A stretch of DNA of 10,917 bases, taken from contig CAYXKM010000005.1 in assembly GCA_964465665.1 (NCBI GenBank), forward strand, positions 1-10,917. Reading direction: 5' to 3'. Source of the DNA: JAKEGN01 sp964465665. GTDB lineage: Bacteria; Pseudomonadota; Gammaproteobacteria; Steroidobacterales; Woeseiaceae. The translations under genes were made by a program, and so were the position numbers. The notes beneath the pieces are model-generated. The model made no database searches. It was not told the origin of the DNA and saw only the letters and a program-made list of their open reading frames with translations. This document shows, one piece after another, positions 1 to 5,134 of this stretch; the first letter of the stretch is position 1, and each line of letters starts with the position of its first letter.

Positions 1-474
1 CTGTCCAGCGCGAACGTCGTCGACTTGAGACTGAATGGCATCTCGATGTCGGAAGGCTCGATGAATGCAGCCATCGCGGGTCATTTCGGCGTGCCGGTCG
101 TGATGATTTCCGGCGACGACGTTGCCGTCGCCGAGACGCAGGTGATCGTCGGTGACATGGAAGGCGCGGTCGTCAAATGGGCAAAGGGCTTTCATTCTGC
201 GCAGACGATGACGCCGGAAGCGGCCAACGAAGTCATTCGTACGCGGACCAAAGCGGCGATCGATCGCATTGCGGATTTCAAACCCTACGTGCTGGACACG
301 CCGATCGAACTCGAGCTGACGCTTAAACACTATCGGCCGGTCGAGCTGTTGTCCTATCTGCCCTACGTAGAAAGGGTCAACTCGCACACCATCCGCTACT
401 CGGGCAAGGATATGATCGAGATATCCCGGTTCCTGAGGTTTGCACTCGGATACCAGGTGGATCTGCAACCGTAA
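1..474 (+). CDS. M55 family D-aminopeptidase (DppA-like), C-terminal part
   Basis: The reading frame is open from the first base (CTG TCC AGC...) to TAA at 472-474, giving 157 residues. The true start lies upstream of the window, and the TTG at 25 is not a start. The segment reads as the second half of an M55 peptidase (about 270-310 residues in full). It has LRLNG, then SEGSMNA, in which E18 of the visible part probably corresponds to the last zinc ligand of DppA, then the core strand GVPVVMISGDD, and a long helical tail with HSAQTMTPEAA. Known M55 members are zinc aminopeptidases acting on D-amino-acid or other short peptides. The N-terminal Asp/Glu/His ligands are off the window, so activity and export signal cannot be judged. 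It lies 44 bp upstream of the amidohydrolase on the same strand, so co-transcription is likely. The family call is secure, the substrate is not known. Confidence 0.88.
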   Translation: MSSANVVDLRLNGISMSEGSMNAAIAGHFGVPVVMISGDDVAVAETQVIVGDMEGAVVKWAKGFHSAQTMTPEAANEVIRTRTKAAIDRIADFKPYVLDTPIELELTLKHYRPVELLSYLPYVERVNSHTIRYSGKDMIEISRFLRFALGYQVDLQP

Positions 475-518
475 ACAGGGCAACCCGGCTACCTGATTCC
501 GGACAACGAGGCGCTACG

Positions 519-1853
519 ATGAGACCTTTGTTCCATTTGTATCTTGTTGGCTGCCTTGCGGCCTGCGGCGGCGAGAGCGAGCCGCCGCAATCTGCAGACA
601 CTGCGGATGTGGCAGTCGATGCAGCGGAAGCCGATCCTGCCCCGCCAAGCCCCTATGCAGGTTCGCTCGCATTCAGTGGCGCAACCCTGTGGGACGGAAC
701 GGGCGCAGGCGTGCTCGAAAACGCGGTGATGATCGTCCGGGACGGTCGCATCATCGAAATTAGTACCGGCGCACCCCCCGATGGTGCACAGGTCATCGAC
801 CTGACAGGCACCTGGCTCGTGCCGGGATTCATCGATGCACATGCGCACGTGTCGGGTTACTGGGCGCCGGATGAAGTCAGCGATGTCGCGCAGAGAATTC
901 GCAACGAACTGGCCCTGTATGCCAGCTATGGCGTAACAACCGTGAACAGTCTCGGCGGTGAGCCGATCGAAGCCATATCTATACGCGATGCGCAGGACAG
1001 TGCATCGCTCAGTCATGCGCGGGTATACGTTGCGGGACAGGTAATCGAGGATACCGATCCGCTGGCTGCCGCGAAAACGACGGCCGCGAATGTCCTGGCC
1101 GGTGTCGACTGGCTGAAAATTCGCGTCGACGACAATCTCGGCACCGCGGAAAAAATGCCATGGCCGGCAATAGAAGCCGCATTCCAGACCGCCAATGCCC
1201 GCGACGCGCGTGTCGCCACGCACGTTTTCTACAAGGACGACGCTTCGCGGCTGTTGGATCTTGGCACCGACCTGATCGCGCATTCGGTGCGAGACCAATC
1301 GCTCGATGATCCATTCGTTGCGAAACTGTATGAAAGCGGCGTGTGTTACGTACCGACCCTGACCCGGGAGATGTCGACGTTCGTGTATGCAACACGGCCG
1401 GATTTTTTCGACGACCCGTTTTTCGCGAAGTGGGCAAAGCAAAGCGAGATCGAGCGGGTCAGCGATCCGCAGTTCATGTCACGGATGGCGGCCAGCCCGC
1501 TGGCAGCCGGATATCGCAAAGCACTGGCGCAGGCGCAGGACAACTTGCGCATCGCGCAGGGATCCGGCGTGCCGGTTGCATTCGGCACTGACGCAGGTCC
1601 TCCCGGCCGATTCCCGGGTTACTTCGAGCACGTCGAGTTCTTTCTCATGAAAGAGGCCGGACTGACGACGCAGGAAATCCTGCAGAGCGCGACCTCGATA
1701 GCTGCGAAATGCCTGGGGCTCGAGGATGTCGGTACGTTGACCAGCGGCAAGTGGGCGGACTTTGTCGTACTCACGCAGAACCCGTTGCAGGACATACTCG
1801 CAACGCGCTCGATTCGCGATGTGTACGTTGCGGGCAATCGCGTAACGCAATGA
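519..1853 (+). CDS. Lipoprotein amidohydrolase (HutI/prolidase-like, metal-dependent)
   Basis: A 444-residue protein starting at ATG 519 with GAGG at 508-511, 7 bp upstream. The N-terminus is a short lipoprotein signal with lipobox LAAC (Cys16, next residue Gly), followed by a low-complexity acidic/Pro linker to about residue 45. The rest is an amidohydrolase-superfamily TIM barrel of the imidazolonepropionase-related group. Visible metal-site residues are H108-x-H110 in DAHAHV, K200 in DWLKIRV (probable carboxylated bridging lysine), H235 in ATHVF, H255 in IAHSV and D358 in FGTDAGP. The C-terminal KWADFVVL strand (411-418) is the usual return of the small beta domain. Relatives include dipeptidases/prolidases and other C-N hydrolases, and the substrate cannot be told from sequence. 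The lipobox, with no Asp at +2, suggests an outer-membrane periplasmic lipoprotein. It follows the M55 peptidase, which makes a peptide substrate attractive (inference). Confidence 0.92.
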   Translation: MRPLFHLYLVGCLAACGGESEPPQSADTADVAVDAAEADPAPPSPYAGSLAFSGATLWDGTGAGVLENAVMIVRDGRIIEISTGAPPDGAQVIDLTGTWLVPGFIDAHAHVSGYWAPDEVSDVAQRIRNELALYASYGVTTVNSLGGEPIEAISIRDAQDSASLSHARVYVAGQVIEDTDPLAAAKTTAANVLAGVDWLKIRVDDNLGTAEKMPWPAIEAAFQTANARDARVATHVFYKDDASRLLDLGTDLIAHSVRDQSLDDPFVAKLYESGVCYVPTLTREMSTFVYATRPDFFDDPFFAKWAKQSEIERVSDPQFMSRMAASPLAAGYRKALAQAQDNLRIAQGSGVPVAFGTDAGPPGRFPGYFEHVEFFLMKEAGLTTQEILQSATSIAAKCLGLEDVGTLTSGKWADFVVLTQNPLQDILATRSIRDVYVAGNRVTQ

Positions 1854-1867
1854 AATGGGCTGCGCGA

Positions 1868-1941
1868 ACGGCGACACGACGCCATGCCTTTCTCGCTCGG
1901 AAGTCTTAACTCGCTCGAAAAGCATACCGTCGTGTCGCCGT
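1868..1941. repeat. Long-armed inverted repeat between convergent genes
   Basis: Bases 1868-1881 (ACGGCGACACGACG) are the exact reverse complement of 1928-1941. Beyond a 2-bp mismatch, ATGC (1884-1887) pairs again with GCAT (1922-1925). The enclosed loop is about 34-46 nt and contains two near-copies of CTCGCTCG. The element starts 15 bp after the stop of the amidohydrolase and ends 26 bp before the stop of the convergent 116-aa gene. It could serve as a bidirectional terminator or mRNA 3'-end stabiliser, but there is no T-run, so it is not a classic intrinsic terminator. It could also be one copy of a dispersed repeat. The rest of the 1854-1966 gap shows nothing else. Confidence 0.6.
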
Positions 1942-1966
1942 GTCCCGATCCCGGTGTAATTGCGCG

Positions 1967-2317
1967 CTAAGCGTGACGGTGATACGTCAGCATTTCGACG
2001 ATCGCCGCCGCTTCGCGTTTTCCGCGCTGCCACGCATTGCGGCAGTTCTCTGGCACCGGTCGCTCCAGCATCATTCTCGAGATCGGCAACGCCTGACTGC
2101 CCTGATCGTCCAGCAGCGCATACACGTAGGCGACGAGGTCGGTAATTCTCGGGTCGAGGTCGAGGCGTTCGCACAGTCCGGCCACAAGGCCGCCGGCGAC
2201 CGCCTGGTGTTCCAGCTCGTCGTTTTCCTGGCGGCAAAGGCTGCGAATCCAGAGATGTGCGGCCCTTGCGACCGCATCGGCGGTATCGAGGGACAATTGC
2301 ACCGGCGTTTCTGACAT
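1967..2317 (-). CDS. Hypothetical protein, 116 aa
   Basis: I do not recognise this family. The ATG is at 2317-2315 on the minus strand and the TAG at 1969-1967. No strong Shine-Dalgarno is visible. The product has no signal peptide or membrane segment and looks mostly helical. It has an acidic first half (QENDELEHQ 30-38, CERLDLDPRITDLV 49-62) and a basic C-terminal part (CRNAWQRGKREAAAIVEM 92-109), ending in YHRHA. Amino-acid use is natural for a soluble protein, in contrast to the Arg/Ser/His-rich reading of the opposite strand (1940-2314), so I take the minus strand as coding. It is divergent from the AraC regulator with a 73-bp gap and could share control with it. It may be a small cytoplasmic regulatory or adaptor protein (speculation). 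Confidence 0.55.
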   Translation of the reverse strand: MSETPVQLSLDTADAVARAAHLWIRSLCRQENDELEHQAVAGGLVAGLCERLDLDPRITDLVAYVYALLDDQGSQALPISRMMLERPVPENCRNAWQRGKREAAAIVEMLTYHRHA

Positions 2318-2350
2318 GAGCGCAACATACGAGGAAGGCCTGGCGCCGGC

Positions 2351-2379
2351 TTGTCTATAGCAGTCATCTTCGATTCAAT
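2351..2379 (+). promoter_or_regulatory. Candidate sigma70 promoter for the AraC-family gene
   Basis: TTGTCT (2351-2356) and TTCAAT (2374-2379), each 4 of 6 to consensus, are 17 bp apart. The predicted transcript start near 2386 is only 5 nt before the ATG at 2391. If this promoter is real, translation either begins almost leaderless at 2391 or at the in-frame ATG 2418. Confidence 0.3.
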
Positions 2380-2381
2380 AA
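2354..2381 (-). promoter_or_regulatory. Candidate sigma70 promoter for the 116-aa gene
   Basis: On the minus strand the sequence reads TGC-TATAGA (2362-2354), an extended -10 with 4 of 6 matches to TATAAT. A weak -35 TTATTG lies at 2381-2376 with 16-bp spacing. Transcription would begin near 2347, leaving a leader of about 30 nt before the ATG at 2317. It overlaps the candidate plus-strand promoter of the AraC gene. By-eye call only. Confidence 0.3.
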
Positions 2382-2390
2382 CGCGCAACT

Positions 2391-3398
2391 ATGCTCTACG
2401 AACCGACAACGCTTGCAATGACCACCAATGTCCTGGCGGCTGCACTCAGGGACGAGTACCGCATAGATCCGGAGCCGGTGTTTCGCGCGGCCGGCATCGA
2501 CATGAAACAAACCCATTCGCCTCAGAGCCGGTATCCGCTATCGGTTATGAAGAAACTTTGGGCCGCAGCCGTTGCGGCGACCGGGGATCCAACGATCGGG
2601 CTTAAAACCGGCTGGCACATTACGCCGGCACACTATTACGCATTGGGGTTTTCGTGGCTTGCATCGGATACCCTGCTCGGCGCCCTGCTGCGGGTTCAAC
2701 GCTACATGCGGGTAGTATCGACGGCTGCAGTCGAGCTGGATATACGTGAAAAGGATGATTGCTACGCAGTGTCGGCCTGCTTTCCCGACGAGGCGCACAG
2801 GCCCCCCAAGGAAGGAATCGATGCCAGCATGACCGCCGTGCTCCAACTTTGCGACCTGGTGTCGCACAAAAAAGTCCGGCCGCTCAGGGTCGACCTGACC
2901 TGTCCGAACACTGTGCACCCGCAGGCTTACAGGGAACATCTCGGTCCGAACATTGCTTTCGGTTGTGCGGTCGGTGTTTTGTATTTCGACAAGACCGCGC
3001 TCGAAGCGCCTTTGGCCGGCAGCACGCCGGATGTCGCCAAAGCCACCGATCGCATTGCGGAGCAGTACCTGGAGACGATGGATCCGCACAAAGTGGCATC
3101 GCAGGTCCGGCGCCTGCTGGTTTCCCTGTTGCCTTCCGGCAAGGCCGCCCAGGACCAGGTGGCGAACCGCCTGCACCGCAGTACCAGCACGCTGCAGCGC
3201 CAGCTGCAGGCAGAAGGCACCAGCTACCGCGACATCCTCGACGACACACGCAAAAACCTTGCCGAAGAATACTTGCGGCAGGGCAAACTGTCGCACGCGC
3301 AGATTGCCTACCTGCTCGGCTTCTCCGACCAAAGCAATTTCTCGCGGGCGTTCAAGCGCTGGACGCAGAAAAGTCCGCGCGCGTTTCAGCTCGGCTGA
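2391..3398 (+). CDS. AraC-family transcriptional regulator (arabinose-binding-type N-domain)
   Basis: A 335-residue cytoplasmic DNA-binding protein. Residues about 25-215 match the arabinose-binding-like N-terminal domain of the OruR/ArgR-type AraC subgroup, with the pattern YPLSVMKKLW, GDPTIGLKTG and YALGFSWLAS at 48-92. Residues about 235-333 are the two-helix-turn-helix AraC DNA-binding domain. The first HTH is around QDQVANRLHRSTSTLQRQL (255-273), and the second is the highly typical IAYLLGFSDQSNFSRAFKRW (305-324) followed by KSPRAF. Length is normal for the subgroup. The start is uncertain: ATG 2391 and ATG 2418 (Met10, reading MTTNVLAAAL) are in frame and neither has a good Shine-Dalgarno. 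Targets are unknown. The divergent 116-aa gene and the downstream sulfatase are the natural candidates by position (inference). Confidence 0.95.
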   Translation: MLYEPTTLAMTTNVLAAALRDEYRIDPEPVFRAAGIDMKQTHSPQSRYPLSVMKKLWAAAVAATGDPTIGLKTGWHITPAHYYALGFSWLASDTLLGALLRVQRYMRVVSTAAVELDIREKDDCYAVSACFPDEAHRPPKEGIDASMTAVLQLCDLVSHKKVRPLRVDLTCPNTVHPQAYREHLGPNIAFGCAVGVLYFDKTALEAPLAGSTPDVAKATDRIAEQYLETMDPHKVASQVRRLLVSLLPSGKAAQDQVANRLHRSTSTLQRQLQAEGTSYRDILDDTRKNLAEEYLRQGKLSHAQIAYLLGFSDQSNFSRAFKRWTQKSPRAFQLG

Positions 3399-3437
3399 AC
3401 CCGCTGGGTCAACAGGCTGATTGCAGGCGTATGCCTC

Positions 3438-3466
3438 TTGTCAGTGCGGTCCGCGGGGCAGATACT
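3438..3466 (+). promoter_or_regulatory. Candidate sigma70 promoter for the sulfatase gene
   Basis: TTGTCA (3438-3443, 5 of 6 to TTGACA), an exact 17-bp spacer, and GATACT (3461-3466, 4 of 6 to TATAAT). Transcription would start near 3473, giving a leader of about 47 nt with the ribosome site at 3512-3516. It suggests the sulfatase can be transcribed independently of the AraC gene 122 bp upstream. Confidence 0.4.
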
Positions 3467-3511
3467 CCGATGCTCCAGTCGAACCAGCAACAATAATCCG
3501 TAAGCGCAAGC

Positions 3512-3516
3512 GAGGA
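3512..3516 (+). promoter_or_regulatory. Ribosome binding site deciding the sulfatase start
   Basis: GAGGA lies just ahead of ATG 3520 (spacing 3 nt from the last A, 4 from GAGG). It supports starting at the Met that begins a clean signal peptide, rather than at the in-frame TTG 3421, which would prepend 33 unrelated residues. Confidence 0.6.
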
Positions 3517-3519
3517 CCT

Positions 3520-5067
3520 ATGAGGAAATATTCCTGGGCCATGCTGAGGGCAATGCTTGTGCTGGTGATCGCGGTGCCGCTGCTTATGGTTACGGCGAAC
3601 GCACAAACGGCGAAGCCCAATATTCTCGTCATCTGGGGCGACGACATCGGCCAGTTCAACATAAGTGCCTACAACATGGGAATGATGGGCTACCGGACGC
3701 CCAACATCGACAGTATCGCCAGGGAAGGCGCGATCTTTACTGACTGGTACGGACAGCAGAGCTGCACTGCCGGCCGCGCGGCATTCATAACCGGGCAGTC
3801 GCCCATTCGCACCGGCCTTACCAAGGTCGGCCTGCCTGGCGCGCCCGAGGGAATGAAAAAGGAAGACCCGACCATTGCCACTCTCCTCAGGGCGCAGGGT
3901 TACATGACCGGGCAGTTCGGCAAGAACCATCTCGGCGACCGAGATGAGATGCTGCCGTCGGCCCACGGCTTTGACGAATTTTTCGGCAACCTCTATCACT
4001 TGAATGCGGAAGAAGAGCCGGAGAATCCCGACTATCCGACCAACCCGGAGTTCAAGAAAAGATTCGGCCCGCGCGGCGTCATCCACAGTTTCGCGGACGG
4101 CCGGATCACCGACACCGGCCCGCTGACGAAGAAACGCATGGAAACGATCGATGAGGAGGTCACCGCGAAGGCGCTCGACTTCATGGAGCGCGCCAGCGAG
4201 GCTAACAAACCGTTTTTCCTGTGGTGGAATTCCACGCGCATGCATATCTGGACGCACCTTAAGAAGGAGTCCAAAGGCAAGACCGGTCTCGGCATCTACC
4301 CGGATGGCATGGTGGAGCACGATGGCCATGTGGGGCAGGTGCTGGCGAAGCTTAAGGAACTTGGCCTCGATCAGAACACAATAGTCATGTACTCGACCGA
4401 CAACGGCGCAGAGACCATGAGCTGGCCGGATGGCGGCACCACGATGTTTCGCGGCGAGAAGAACACGAACTGGGAGGGCGGTTATCGCGTTCCCACGATC
4501 ATCCGCTGGCCCGGTGTCATTGAGCCCGGCACCGTGATCAACGACATCGGTGCCCACGAGGACATGTTGCCGACCTTGCTCGCCGCAGCCGGTGACAGCG
4601 CCGTCAAGGAAAACCTGTTGAAAGGCCTGACAGCCAACAAAACGAGATACAAGGTCCACATCGACGGCTACAACTTGTTGCCTGCGTTGAAAGGCGAGGC
4701 CGAATGGCCGCGCAGGGAGTTCATCTACTGGACCGACGACGGCAATGTTGCGGCCCTGCGCTATGACGACTGGAAGATGGTGTTCCTCGAACAGCGTGGT
4801 CACGGATTCGACGTCTGGCAGGAACCGTTCGTCGAGCTTCGACTGCCGAAGCTGTTCAACCTCCGCAGCGACCCTTTCGAGCGGGCTGACCACGAGGGTA
4901 TGGGTTATGGGCAATGGCGCATCGACCGCGCGTTCCTCATCGCACCGGCCGGCGGCTATGTTGCGCAATGGCTCCAGAGCTTCAAGGAATTTCCGCCACG
5001 GCAGGAGCCCGGCAGCTTTAATCTCGACCGTGTCATGGAAGCGGTTACCAGCGGCTCGAAGCAGTAA
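3520..5067 (+). CDS. Secreted type I sulfatase (arylsulfatase family)
   Basis: A 515-residue formylglycine-dependent sulfate-ester hydrolase, exported by a Sec signal peptide (residues 1-28, cleavage after ANA). Visible active-site elements: the calcium-binding DD (41-42) in WGDDIGQFN; the nucleophile motif C82-T-A-G-R86 followed by AAFITG; K135 and H137 in GKNHLG; H242 in STRMH; D294-N295 in STDNG; and K314 in the block RGEKNTNWEGGYRVP (311-325). The C-terminal domain ends with YWTDDGNVAALRYDDWKM (403-420) and KLFNLRSDPFE. The nucleophile motif differs from canonical C-x-P-S-R in having Ala-Gly at positions 3-4. As I recall, CTAGR together with GKNHLG recurs in a common bacterial arylsulfatase subgroup, so this is probably a subgroup trait and not damage. 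The Cys-to-formylglycine maturase is not in the window. Substrate unknown: arylsulfates or sulfated glycans are possible. Length is normal for the family. Confidence 0.95.
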   Translation: MRKYSWAMLRAMLVLVIAVPLLMVTANAQTAKPNILVIWGDDIGQFNISAYNMGMMGYRTPNIDSIAREGAIFTDWYGQQSCTAGRAAFITGQSPIRTGLTKVGLPGAPEGMKKEDPTIATLLRAQGYMTGQFGKNHLGDRDEMLPSAHGFDEFFGNLYHLNAEEEPENPDYPTNPEFKKRFGPRGVIHSFADGRITDTGPLTKKRMETIDEEVTAKALDFMERASEANKPFFLWWNSTRMHIWTHLKKESKGKTGLGIYPDGMVEHDGHVGQVLAKLKELGLDQNTIVMYSTDNGAETMSWPDGGTTMFRGEKNTNWEGGYRVPTIIRWPGVIEPGTVINDIGAHEDMLPTLLAAAGDSAVKENLLKGLTANKTRYKVHIDGYNLLPALKGEAEWPRREFIYWTDDGNVAALRYDDWKMVFLEQRGHGFDVWQEPFVELRLPKLFNLRSDPFERADHEGMGYGQWRIDRAFLIAPAGGYVAQWLQSFKEFPPRQEPGSFNLDRVMEAVTSGSKQ

Positions 5068-5091
5068 CGTCGCATGGCGCGAGAATCACAA

Positions 5092-5117
5092 AGGCTGGGC
5101 CTGGGACTGTTGCAGTC
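5092..5117. other. Two small stem-loops in the convergent gap
   Basis: AGGC-TGG-GCCT (5092-5102) and GACTG-TTG-CAGTC (5105-5117) are two perfect short hairpins. They directly precede the terminator hairpin and share base 5117 with it. They lie between the stops of the sulfatase and the acylase. They may help to end transcription from the minus strand, where they would be read last, but there is no T-tract on that side. Confidence 0.35.
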
Positions 5118-5134
5118 AGGCTTCAGCCTGTTTT
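5117..5134 (+). terminator. Probable intrinsic terminator after the sulfatase gene
   Basis: CAGGC-TTCA-GCCTG (5117-5130) forms a 5-bp GC-rich stem with a tetraloop, followed at once by TTTT (5131-5134). It is 49 bp after the sulfatase stop. The last T is also the first base of the TCA that encodes the acylase stop (TGA on the minus strand). The stem and T-run are both short, so strength is likely modest. Confidence 0.5.

Noticed and set aside
489..1442. 317-codon minus-strand frame opposite the amidohydrolase
   Set aside because: Cys/Arg-rich product without motifs. The plus-strand amidohydrolase metal ligands fix the coding strand.
1940..2314. 124-codon plus-strand frame opposite the 116-aa gene
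   Set aside because: Arg/Ser/His-rich, no ribosome site, and less protein-like than the minus-strand reading. Kept only as a caution in the findings.
3385..3399. TTCAGC-TCG-GCTGAA hairpin over the AraC stop codon as a terminator
   Set aside because: Six perfect base pairs, but no T-run follows and it overlaps coding sequence, so termination cannot be supported.
3421..3519. TTG start that would lengthen the sulfatase by 33 residues
   Set aside because: No ribosome site. It would bury the signal peptide, and the candidate promoter at 3438-3466 starts transcription downstream of it.
3409..4968. Long open frame (about 519 codons) on the minus strand opposite the sulfatase
   Set aside because: The plus strand has every sulfatase motif. 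The antisense product is rich in Arg, His and Val with no recognisable domain, as expected for a shadow in GC-rich DNA.
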